Origin: Shimwellia blattae DSM 4481 = NBRC 105725
Lineage (GTDB): Bacteria; Pseudomonadota; Gammaproteobacteria; Enterobacterales; Enterobacteriaceae
Assembly (NCBI RefSeq): GCF_000262305.1
Contig: NC_017910.1
Coordinates: forward strand, 806,001 to 870,000
Direction: 5' to 3'
DNA: 64,000 nucleotides
Shown here: piece after piece, positions 45,996 through 54,122 of the stretch
How positions within the stretch are numbered: position 1 is the stretch's first letter
Layout of the letters: every line of letters starts with the position of its first letter
Notes under the pieces: generated by a model
The model's database searches: none
Told to the model about the DNA's origin: nothing
The model's input: the letters and a program-made list of their open reading frames with translations, nothing else
Position numbers and translations under genes: made by a program

Positions 45996-46273
45996 CAGTG
46001 ATAATCCTCATAATTTAAAATGTATGCGTTACCGTTTATAAACTCGAAAGTAATGCGATAGTTAGCTCTTACTGTCACCGCATACACCGCTTCCCGTTCT
46101 CCTTTCAGGCGATGGAGTTTAAAGCTCGGGAGATTTATTTCCTCTACCGTCCGTGCTCTGTGGATAACTGCCAGACGGTTAGATATTCTTTTAATATCGT
46201 GTTTATTAAAGTGTTTTTCATCGCCCCGCGTCCAGAGCATTTCCAGCCCTTTGTGTTTAAAATGCTTTATCAT
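45995..46273 (-). CDS. higB: HigB-family toxin (RelE/ParE superfamily)
   Basis: A 92-residue protein with the family start MIKHFKHKGLEMLW, the central HRLKGEREAVYAVTVRANYRITFEF core and the C-terminal LNYEDYH. Family members are ribosome-dependent mRNA interferases that cut translated mRNA. The basic and aromatic residues of the core and the C-terminal histidine remain, so it looks intact. It is co-transcribed with the downstream antitoxin gene and preceded by a palindromic operator. Confidence 0.9.
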   Translation of the reverse strand: MIKHFKHKGLEMLWTRGDEKHFNKHDIKRISNRLAVIHRARTVEEINLPSFKLHRLKGEREAVYAVTVRANYRITFEFINGNAYILNYEDYH

Positions 46274-46311
46274 CCCACCACGCCCTCCCTGATTAATAAT
46301 ATAAGTCTATG

Positions 46312-46326
46312 TTGCGTGTAACGCAA
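46312..46326 (-). promoter_or_regulatory. Probable operator of the HigBA-like module
   Basis: A perfect inverted repeat TTGCGT-GTA-ACGCAA about 40 bases upstream of the toxin ATG. A further GCGCAAC half follows at 46328-46334 and can pair with GTTGCG. The position suits autorepression by the antitoxin-toxin complex. The binding itself is inferred. Confidence 0.6.
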
Positions 46327-46425
46327 TGCGCAACACCTGGTGTTATGCTGTGGCGGGGTTTTTAACTCTTATTGATTTGTGGTTCAGAAATAGCGCCTGA
46401 GTGATTACGAGTGCGGGGGAAAGGT

Positions 46426-46452
46426 GCCGGAAAAGGGGCGACCTTTTCCGGC
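46426..46452. terminator. Strong hairpin after barA
   Basis: A perfect 11-bp inverted repeat (GCCGGAAAAGG, 46426-46436, with its complement 46442-46452, 5-base loop), 31 bases past the barA stop. The minus strand continues ACCTTTCCCCC, which lacks a proper T-run, so it may be a weak terminator or a 3' stabilising hairpin. Confidence 0.5.
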
Positions 46453-46482
46453 TGTCTGCAGATGCGGCGGCAACAGGCTGCC

Positions 46483-49272
46483 TTAGCTGAGGATTTTATG
46501 GGCCTCGCGGGCGACATTGTCCATCTCGTCCAGCAGCTCCAGCAGTTCGGGCTCCAGCTCTCCTGGTGGGACACCGTTACGCAGCTGCTGCTCCAGCAAT
46601 TTACAGAGGTTTTTCATCCTCGGTACGCCGCTGTAGCCACAGCTGCCGTGCAGTTTATGGATAATATCAACCAGCCCTTGCGGATCTTCACCCACCAGTT
46701 GCTCCTCAACGGTGTTGCGCACCTCGGGGATAAAATCCAGCAGCATATGCAGCATATCCCGGGCCAGATCGGCCTTTCCCGCCGCCTGGCGCAGCGCCAG
46801 TGACCAGTCCAGCGTAACGCTGTGCTCCGGCTCTGTAATGGCGGGGGCTGCTGGCGCTAATAATGCGCCCGGCTCACTGTGCGCCTGCCGGGGGGCGGTG
46901 CTGAGCCCGGGCTGGTAGCGCAGCAGAAGGCTGTACAGCTTGTCCTCTTCAATGGGTTTTGCCAGATAGTCGTTCATGCCTGCATGTAACAGCTTCTCTT
47001 TCTGGCCCGCCATGGCGTGTGCGGTGACCGCCACAACCGGCGTTTGCTGCTGGTGCGGTAGCTGGCGGATCAGCTCACAGGCGCGGATACCGTCCATGTC
47101 CGGCATCTGGATATCCATCAGGATCACGTCGAGCTTCATCTGACGGGCGCACTCTATCGCCTGGCGGCCGCTATTACACAGCACCACATGCTGCACGATA
47201 TCTTCCAGCAGCGCGCCGATAAGTTTCAGGTTTGCCGGGTTATCATCAACCGCCATAACCACCAGCGGCAGCTTGTCGTGGACCACCCGGGGGAGCGCCT
47301 CTGCCTCCGGCGAGGCCGTATTGCAGTGATCCAGCAGCAACGGCATCAGGCGGGTTGAGGTGAGCGGCTTGCTGATACAGGCTTTGGCTCCGGCGTTGAT
47401 CAGATGCTCTGCTTCCACCTGGGCCTGGCAGGGCAGCCCGAGGATCAGGCAGTCTGACATGCTGGCGGCTTTAGCCAGGCGTTCATTCTGCATCGTGATC
47501 GGGGTGCGGAAGGTCACCGGAAAGCCAATCAGCAAAATATCGTAATGCTCCGGCTCAAGGGCGGTGAACGTGGGGCTGTAGATAACCTGCAGCGGCGTGG
47601 CGCCGAGCATATCCAGTGTGGCCTGGGCGGCGGCTTCGTTGGCTTCCACGTAGGCGAGGCGCTTGCCCGCCAGTGAATCCAGGGCGTGGCTGTCGCTTAT
47701 CACATTGGCGTTGAGATCAAGATTGATGTGGAACCAGAACGTCGAACCGCGATTAGGCTGGCTGTGGAAGGTGATATCACCGCCCATTTCATTGACCAGA
47801 CGCTGGGTGATAACCAGCCCAAGCCCCGTGCCGCCGTGGCGGCGGGAGATACTGGTATCCGCCTGGCGGAATGCCTGGAATAACCGGGACTGATCGCGCT
47901 CAGGAATACCAATACCGGTATCGGTGATGCGGATCTCCAGCTGCACTTTGTTATTGCCGATGGAGCGCTTTTCTACCAGTACGTCAATATTGCCGCTTTC
48001 GGTAAATTTAATCGCGTTGCCGACCAGGTTGGTCATAATTTGCTGCAGGCGCAGAGGATCGCCAATCACATTATCCGGCACATCATTTTTGATGTTCAGG
48101 GTCAGTTCCAGGCTCTTATCATGGGCCGCATGTGCCAGCAGGGAGATCACCTCATCCATGGCGTTACGCAGCTGGAAAGGAATGCTTTCGAGCATTAATT
48201 TCCCGGCCTCCAGTTTGGAGAAGTCCAGCACGTCATTGATGATAGCCAGCAGATTATTTGCCGAGCGCTCAATGGTATGCAGGTGATCCCGCTGGGTGGA
48301 GGTTAAGGTGGTTTTGAGTGTCAGGCGGGTAAAGCCAATCACGCCGTTTAACGGGGTGCGCAGCTCGTGAGACATATTGGCCAGAAACTCAGACTTGATC
48401 CGCGCGGCCTCCTGGGCGCGTTTTTTCGCCAGGTCCAGCTCCACGTTCTGGATCTCCATCTGTTCGAGGGTTTCGCGCAAATCGGAGGTGGCCTGGTCGA
48501 TATTGTGCTGCATCTCTTCGTGGTAGGCGGTAAGGGACATGGCCATGGAGTTGATGCCGTTTTTCAGCATATCCAGCTCCCCGAGCATAAAACCTTCTAC
48601 CCGGCTGTCCAGCTGGCCCCGGCGGATACGGTCAACGGTGTTGACCATGTTGCGAATCGGGCTGGTGACATCACGCATCAGCCGCCAGGAGAAGATCATC
48701 GAAATGCTCACGCACAGCAGCAGCAACACACTGGCGGTAAAAATCTCACGGTACTGGCGCAGACGCACAGACTGTAAATCCAGCTCCAGGGCCACGTATC
48801 CCAGGGGATTGCCTGCGGCTTTGGCCTCGGTCACTTCTGACTCATCCGGGGAGTAATACTCAGAAATAATCGGCGTGCGCATGATCAGCATATCCCCATA
48901 GCGGCGCACTTCCAGATCCGGGGGAATGGGCTCACCGGGGGGTAACTGCAGGCGCTTTGAGTCCAGCTGGGCATTGGAGGTGACAAATAACCGGCTGTTT
49001 TCGTCATACACCGAAATTGCCCGCACAATACCGGAGTGGCGGCGGTGCAGCACGCTGACTAACTGGCGAATCGATTCCCGGTTATGGAGGTTCATTCCAT
49101 ATTCGCTGGAGACGGCCAGCGGTTCGATAATATTCGCACCCGCGTCTTCCAGCTGACGTTGCAAGTCGTTATAGCGGTGAATCACAAAGAATAAACTGAG
49201 CAGCAGACCGATCAGTACGGTAGGTGCCAGAATCAAAATCATCATACGTGCCCGCAGGCTGTAGTTGGTCAT
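46483..49272 (-). CDS. barA: Hybrid sensor histidine kinase BarA
   Basis: Tripartite membrane sensor kinase that phosphorylates UvrY in response to acetate, formate and other short carboxylic acids and so switches on csrB and csrC. The 929-residue product has two membrane segments (about 10-30 and 175-195) around a periplasmic domain, HAMP, then the phosphorylated H302 (MSHELRTPLNG), an ATPase domain (N-box LVGNAIKFTESG), a receiver domain with D720 (LMDIQMPDMDG) and a C-terminal HPt domain with H872 (IHKLHGSCGYSG). I used the ATG giving MTNYSLRARMM, seven codons inside the longest frame. Divergent from rlmD. Confidence 0.96.
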   Translation of the reverse strand: MTNYSLRARMMILILAPTVLIGLLLSLFFVIHRYNDLQRQLEDAGANIIEPLAVSSEYGMNLHNRESIRQLVSVLHRRHSGIVRAISVYDENSRLFVTSNAQLDSKRLQLPPGEPIPPDLEVRRYGDMLIMRTPIISEYYSPDESEVTEAKAAGNPLGYVALELDLQSVRLRQYREIFTASVLLLLCVSISMIFSWRLMRDVTSPIRNMVNTVDRIRRGQLDSRVEGFMLGELDMLKNGINSMAMSLTAYHEEMQHNIDQATSDLRETLEQMEIQNVELDLAKKRAQEAARIKSEFLANMSHELRTPLNGVIGFTRLTLKTTLTSTQRDHLHTIERSANNLLAIINDVLDFSKLEAGKLMLESIPFQLRNAMDEVISLLAHAAHDKSLELTLNIKNDVPDNVIGDPLRLQQIMTNLVGNAIKFTESGNIDVLVEKRSIGNNKVQLEIRITDTGIGIPERDQSRLFQAFRQADTSISRRHGGTGLGLVITQRLVNEMGGDITFHSQPNRGSTFWFHINLDLNANVISDSHALDSLAGKRLAYVEANEAAAQATLDMLGATPLQVIYSPTFTALEPEHYDILLIGFPVTFRTPITMQNERLAKAASMSDCLILGLPCQAQVEAEHLINAGAKACISKPLTSTRLMPLLLDHCNTASPEAEALPRVVHDKLPLVVMAVDDNPANLKLIGALLEDIVQHVVLCNSGRQAIECARQMKLDVILMDIQMPDMDGIRACELIRQLPHQQQTPVVAVTAHAMAGQKEKLLHAGMNDYLAKPIEEDKLYSLLLRYQPGLSTAPRQAHSEPGALLAPAAPAITEPEHSVTLDWSLALRQAAGKADLARDMLHMLLDFIPEVRNTVEEQLVGEDPQGLVDIIHKLHGSCGYSGVPRMKNLCKLLEQQLRNGVPPGELEPELLELLDEMDNVAREAHKILS

Positions 49273-49325
49273 GAGGTTCCAGGTATGGGACAATCAGAGA
49301 ACTGAACGTTGAGAACGATATTTTA

Positions 49326-50624
49326 ATGGCGCAATTCTACTCTGCAAAACGGCGTGTGACGACACGTCAGATCATAACTGTGACGGTAAACAGCCTTGAT
49401 TCTTTTGGCCAGGGGGTCGCAAAGCACAACGGTAAAACGGTTTTTATTCCCGGCGCACTTCCTGGCGAGCAGGTGGAAGCGCGGCTGGAGGAGGATAAAC
49501 GCCACTTTGCCAGTGCCCGGGTGACCCGGCGGCTGAACGACAGCCCCCAGCGAGTGGCCCCCCGTTGCCCCCATTTTGGTGTTTGCGGCGGCTGCCAGCA
49601 ACAGCACGTCAGTGAAACGCTTCAGCAACAGAGCAAGGCCCAGGCACTCTCCCGGATGATGAAGCAGGAAGTGACGGATATTATCAGTGGGCCTGCGTGG
49701 GGGTATCGCCGCCGGGCAAGGCTGGGGCTGAATGTGGCTCCCCGCAGCCAGGCGCTGCACATGGGCTTTCGCAAAGCGGGCAGTAATGATCTGGTTGATA
49801 TTCACCAGTGCCCCGTTTTGGTGCCCCAGCTTGAGGCATTACTGGCGCCGCTGCGTGAGTGCCTCTCCGGGTTACAGTCGGTGCGCCGCCTGGGCCACGC
49901 GGAGCTGGTGATGGCGGATAACGGCCCGCTGATGGTTTTGCGCCATCTTTCGCCGCTGCCGGATGCGGATCTGCAAAAACTGGAACAGTTTTCGCATTCG
50001 CACCAGCTGGCGCTGTTTCTGGCCCCGGACAGTGAGATACTGTCCCGGGTATGTGGTGATTCCCCCTGGTATGAGTCAGACGGGCTACGCTTATCATTCA
50101 GCCCGCGGGATTTTATTCAGGTCAACGGGCAGGTCAACCAGCAGATGGTGGCCCGGGCACTGGCGTGGCTGGATATCCAGCCTGCGGACCGGGTGCTGGA
50201 TCTGTTCTGCGGCATGGGGAATTTTACCCTGCCGCTGGCCCGCCGGGCTGCCAGCGTGGTCGGGGTGGAAGGGGTTGCGGCACTGGTGGCAAAAGGTGAA
50301 GATAATGCCGCAGCTAATGCCCTGAAAAACGTCACATTCTTCCATGCTAATCTGGAGGAGGATGTCACCCGCCAGCCCTGGGCTGGTCGGGGATTTACCA
50401 AAATTTTGCTGGATCCCGCGCGTGCCGGCGCCGCCGGGGTCATGCAGCACATTATTACGCTGGCCCCTGAGAAGGTGGTCTACGTCTCCTGCAATCCGAG
50501 CACCCTGGCAAGGGACAGCGAACAACTGCGGGCGGCCGGATACCACGTAGCGCAACTGGCGATGCTGGACATGTTCCCGCATACCGGGCATCTGGAATCG
50601 ATGGCGCTATTTGAACGGGGTTAA
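49326..50624 (+). CDS. rlmD: 23S rRNA (uracil-1939-C5) methyltransferase RlmD
   Basis: AdoMet-dependent methylation of U1939 in 23S rRNA. The 432-residue protein has an N-terminal TRAM RNA-binding domain (about 12-75), an iron-sulfur cluster region PHFGVCGGCQQQH near residues 82-94, the AdoMet motif VLDLFCGMGNFTLPLA and the catalytic cysteine motif VSCNPSTLARD. It starts at MAQFYSAKRR, as in E. coli. relA follows after 53 bases on the same strand. Confidence 0.96.
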   Translation: MAQFYSAKRRVTTRQIITVTVNSLDSFGQGVAKHNGKTVFIPGALPGEQVEARLEEDKRHFASARVTRRLNDSPQRVAPRCPHFGVCGGCQQQHVSETLQQQSKAQALSRMMKQEVTDIISGPAWGYRRRARLGLNVAPRSQALHMGFRKAGSNDLVDIHQCPVLVPQLEALLAPLRECLSGLQSVRRLGHAELVMADNGPLMVLRHLSPLPDADLQKLEQFSHSHQLALFLAPDSEILSRVCGDSPWYESDGLRLSFSPRDFIQVNGQVNQQMVARALAWLDIQPADRVLDLFCGMGNFTLPLARRAASVVGVEGVAALVAKGEDNAAANALKNVTFFHANLEEDVTRQPWAGRGFTKILLDPARAGAAGVMQHIITLAPEKVVYVSCNPSTLARDSEQLRAAGYHVAQLAMLDMFPHTGHLESMALFERG

Positions 50625-50677
50625 CTATTTTAGCTTTGCCAGTCTGGCTGGCGTCAGGTCCGGGGAGGGAGAGGACA

Positions 50678-52912
50678 ATGGTTGCGGTAAGAAGTGCACA
50701 TCTGAATACAGTTGGTGAGTTTGACCTGGATAACTGGGTCAAAAGTTTACATATTGCCAACCAGCAATCGTGCGACATTCTGGCCGAGACCTGGCGTTAT
50801 TGTCAGAAGCAGGTTGCCGGGCATGGTGATGCGGATCTGCTGCTGTGGCGCGGCGTGGAAATGGTGGAGATCCTCTCCACCCTGAGTATGGATCTCGACA
50901 CGCTGCGGGCGGCGCTGCTGTTCCCGCTGGTGGATGCCAGAGTGGTGGAAGAGGAGATCCTGCAGGAGTCGGTGGGTAAATCCGTGGTGCAGCTGATCCA
51001 CGGGGTGCGGGATATGGCCGCCATCCGCCAGCTGAAGGCGACCCATACGGATGCGGTCTCCTCCGAACAGGTCGACAACGTGCGGCGCATGCTGCTGGCC
51101 ATGGTCGACGACTTCCGCTGCGTGGTGATCAAACTTGCCGAGCGTATCGCCCACCTGCGGGAGGTGAAAGACGCCAGCGAAGATGAACGGGTGCTGGCGG
51201 CCAAAGAGTGCACCAACATCTACGCCCCGCTGGCAAACCGGCTGGGTATCGGCCAGCTGAAATGGGAGCTGGAAGACTACTGCTTCCGTTACCTGCACCC
51301 GGAAGAGTACAAACGTATTGCGAAGCTGCTCCACGAGCGGCGGATTGACCGTGAGCACTATATTGCGGATTTTGTCGCCCAGCTGCGTTTATCCATCAAG
51401 GAAGAGGGGGTAAAAGCGGAGGTTTACGGGCGGCCGAAACATATCTACAGCATCTGGCGCAAAATGCAGAAAAAACACCTCGCCTTCGATGAGCTGTTTG
51501 ATGTGCGCGCGGTGCGGATTGTGGCCGAGCGCCTGCAGGATTGCTACGCGGCGCTGGGGATAGTCCACACCCACTTCCGCCACCTGCCGGACGAGTTCGA
51601 CGACTATGTGGCAAACCCGAAACCCAACGGCTACCAGTCTATCCATACGGTGGTGCTGGGGCCGGGGGGGAAAACCGTTGAAATCCAGATCCGTACCCGC
51701 CAGATGCATGAAGATGCGGAGCTTGGGGTTGCCGCCCACTGGAAATACAAAGAGGGCACGGCCGCCGGGCCGCGCACCGGCTATGAAGACCGGATAGCCT
51801 GGCTGCGCAAGCTGATTGCCTGGCAGGAAGAAATGGCCGACTCCGGCGAAATGCTCGACGAGGTGCGCAGCCAGGTGTTCGACGATCGGGTGTATGTCTT
51901 TACCCCGAAAGGCGACGTTGTCGACCTGCCTGCGGGCTCCACACCGCTGGATTTTGCCTACCATATCCACAGTGATGTGGGGCACCGCTGCATTGGCGCC
52001 AAAATAAGCGGGCGTATCGTTCCCTTCACCTACCAGCTACAGATGGGGGATCAGATTGAAATTATCACCCAGAAGCAGCCGAACCCGAGCCGCGACTGGC
52101 TGAATCCGAACCTTGGCTATGTGACCACCAGCCGCGGGCGCTCGAAAATTCACGCCTGGTTCCGTAAACAGGATCGGGATAAAAATATTCTCGCCGGTCG
52201 CCAGATTCTGGATGATGAGCTGGCCCAGCTGGGGATCAGCCTGAAAGAGGCGGAAAAATACCTGCTGCCGCGCTATAACTTTAACGAGCTTGATGAGCTG
52301 CTGGCGGCGATTGGCGGCGGGGATATCCGCATCAACCAGATGGTGAACTTCCTGCAGGCGCGGTTTAACAAACCCAGCGCCGCCGAGCAGGATGCCCAGG
52401 CGCTGGAGCAGCTTAAACAAAAAGCCTATGCGCCGCCGGTACAAAACCGCAGCAAAGACAATGGCCGGGTCGTGGTGGAAGGGGTCGGTAACCTGATGCA
52501 CCATATTGCCCGCTGCTGCCAGCCGATTCCCGGGGATGAGATAGTAGGCTTTATCACCCAGGGGCGCGGGATCTCTATCCACCGGGCGGACTGCGACCAG
52601 CTCGCGGAGCTGCGTAATGTGGCGCCGGAGCGGATTGTCGATGCCGTATGGGGGGAGACCTACTCCGCGGGCTATTCCCTGGTGGTGCGGGTTACCGCCA
52701 ACGATCGCAGCGGCCTGCTGCGCGATATCACCACCATTCTGGCGAATGAGAAAGTCAACGTGCTGGGGGTTACCAGCCGCAGCGATACGAAGCAGCAGCT
52801 GGCCACCATCGACATGAATATTGAGATCTATAACCTTCAGGTGCTGGGCCGGGTGCTGGGTAAACTTAACCAGGTGCCGGATATTATTGAAGCCCGCCGC
52901 CTGCACGGCTGA
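50678..52912 (+). CDS. relA: GTP pyrophosphokinase RelA (ppGpp synthetase I)
   Basis: Ribosome-associated stringent-response enzyme that makes (p)ppGpp when uncharged tRNA enters the A site. It has 744 residues, the same as E. coli. An inactive pseudo-hydrolase domain lies at about 1-200; the synthetase domain contains VYGRPKHIYSIWRKM, DVRAVRI and NPKPNGYQSIHTVV. TGS (VYVFTPKGDVVDLPAGSTPLDFAY), zinc-finger-like (HHIARCCQPIPGDEI) and ACT (DRSGLLRDITTILANEKVNV) domains follow. The ATG at 50678 (GGGAGAGGACA upstream) gives the conserved MVAVRSAHLN. Confidence 0.97.
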   Translation: MVAVRSAHLNTVGEFDLDNWVKSLHIANQQSCDILAETWRYCQKQVAGHGDADLLLWRGVEMVEILSTLSMDLDTLRAALLFPLVDARVVEEEILQESVGKSVVQLIHGVRDMAAIRQLKATHTDAVSSEQVDNVRRMLLAMVDDFRCVVIKLAERIAHLREVKDASEDERVLAAKECTNIYAPLANRLGIGQLKWELEDYCFRYLHPEEYKRIAKLLHERRIDREHYIADFVAQLRLSIKEEGVKAEVYGRPKHIYSIWRKMQKKHLAFDELFDVRAVRIVAERLQDCYAALGIVHTHFRHLPDEFDDYVANPKPNGYQSIHTVVLGPGGKTVEIQIRTRQMHEDAELGVAAHWKYKEGTAAGPRTGYEDRIAWLRKLIAWQEEMADSGEMLDEVRSQVFDDRVYVFTPKGDVVDLPAGSTPLDFAYHIHSDVGHRCIGAKISGRIVPFTYQLQMGDQIEIITQKQPNPSRDWLNPNLGYVTTSRGRSKIHAWFRKQDRDKNILAGRQILDDELAQLGISLKEAEKYLLPRYNFNELDELLAAIGGGDIRINQMVNFLQARFNKPSAAEQDAQALEQLKQKAYAPPVQNRSKDNGRVVVEGVGNLMHHIARCCQPIPGDEIVGFITQGRGISIHRADCDQLAELRNVAPERIVDAVWGETYSAGYSLVVRVTANDRSGLLRDITTILANEKVNVLGVTSRSDTKQQLATIDMNIEIYNLQVLGRVLGKLNQVPDIIEARRLHG

Positions 52913-52923
52913 ATGCTATACAC

Positions 52924-52956
52924 TGCCGGGGCCTGCGGGCTCCCGGCATTTTTTTA
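52924..52956 (+). terminator. Terminator after relA
   Basis: Stem TGCCGGG/CCCGGCA (52924-52930 with 52942-52948) is followed by an unbroken run of T residues. E. coli has mazEF at this place; here only 67 bases separate relA from mazG. Confidence 0.85.
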
Positions 52957-52979
52957 CTGATGCTTTAACCAGAACTATG

Positions 52980-53771
52980 ATGAATCAGACTGACCGACTG
53001 CTTGGCATTATGCGCCGCCTGCGCGATCCGCAAACCGGCTGCCCGTGGGACAAAGAACAGACCTACCACTCTATTGCCCCCTATACACTGGAAGAGACTT
53101 ACGAAGTGCTGGATGCCATCGCCCGGGAGGATTTTGACGACCTGCGCGCGGAACTGGGCGATCTGCTGTTTCAGGTGGTTTTTTATGCCCGGATGGCCGA
53201 AGAGGACGGGCGTTTTAATTTTGACGATATCTGCGCGACCATCAGCGATAAGCTGGAGCGCCGCCACCCCCATGTCTTTGGCGGGGAGGCAGCCCGGGAC
53301 AGCGACACGGTGCTGGCCCGCTGGGAGAGCATTAAAACCGGCGAACGGGCGGAAAAGGCCCAGTATTCCGCGCTGGATGATATTCCGCTCACCTTACCGG
53401 CCCTGATGCGCGCCTGGAAGATCCAGAAACGCGTGGCGGCCGTGGGGTTTGACTGGGACTCTCTGGGCCCGGTACTGGAAAAAGTGCACGAAGAAATTGA
53501 CGAAGTGATGCACGAGGCGCAACAGGCGGTAGTCGATCCTGCAAAGCTCGAAGAAGAGATTGGCGATCTGCTGTTTGCCACGGTGAATTTGTCGCGCCAT
53601 CTGGGCTGTAAAGCGGAAACGGCACTGCAAAAAGCGAACCTTAAATTCGAGCGGCGTTTTCGCGAGGTGGAGCGCATTATCGCCCGCCAGGGGCTGACAA
53701 TGCCGCAAGCGACCCTGGAACAGATGGAAAATGCCTGGCAGCAGGTTAAACGCCAGGAACATGATATTTAA
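52980..53771 (+). CDS. mazG: Nucleoside triphosphate pyrophosphohydrolase MazG
   Basis: Hydrolyses NTPs and dNTPs to monophosphate plus pyrophosphate; linked in E. coli to nutritional stress and lowering of ppGpp. The 263 residues equal the E. coli length. Two MazG repeats are visible: N-terminal CPWDKEQTYHSIAPYTLEETYEVLDAI with ELGDLLFQVVFYA, and C-terminal KVHEEIDEVMHEA with EEIGDLLFATVNL. The acidic EExxE/ExxD sets in each bind magnesium. Two consecutive ATG codons occur at the start; I used the second (MNQTDRLLGIM), matching E. coli. Confidence 0.96.
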   Translation: MNQTDRLLGIMRRLRDPQTGCPWDKEQTYHSIAPYTLEETYEVLDAIAREDFDDLRAELGDLLFQVVFYARMAEEDGRFNFDDICATISDKLERRHPHVFGGEAARDSDTVLARWESIKTGERAEKAQYSALDDIPLTLPALMRAWKIQKRVAAVGFDWDSLGPVLEKVHEEIDEVMHEAQQAVVDPAKLEEEIGDLLFATVNLSRHLGCKAETALQKANLKFERRFREVERIIARQGLTMPQATLEQMENAWQQVKRQEHDI

Positions 53772-54122
53772 ACAGTTTTTCCGTAAAATGGCCGCCAGGG
53801 ACATTTGTATTTAACAAGTGATTGATTTGTGTCAAAAACTTTTCCCGGCGAACCGCTATTTTCCCCCCTCCGGGGCCGGGCTGGCAGCGGAGATAAGATG
53901 AATGTCTGGTGGGCTTCGGGCGGGAAAGGGGCGTTAAGCCGTAAGAATTGTGATGATCTTATTACCATAATTGCTTTTCGCGCCGGGCAGTTGCACGATT
54001 TTCAGCCCCCTGATGGAGAGCAGAACGCGAAGGAAAGTTTGTGGCACTGACCCTGTTCGGGTATACTACTTTCCCGTCCTGGTTATTCCATCGTCTTTTA
54101 AACCTAACTTCTCAGGTTCAGC
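53772..54122 (+). promoter_or_regulatory. mazG-pyrG intergenic region
   Basis: No gene is supported in these 351 bases. The likely pyrG promoter is TTGTGG (54039-54044), 17-bp spacer and TATACT (54062-54067). A TTGAT-N4-GTCAA sequence at 53822-53835 is one mismatch from the FNR consensus. I see no clear terminator for mazG. Confidence 0.5.

Noticed and set aside
53829..54050. Plus-strand open frame of 73 codons between mazG and pyrG
   Set aside because: It overlaps the pyrG promoter region, has no family match and a composition unlike a real gene.
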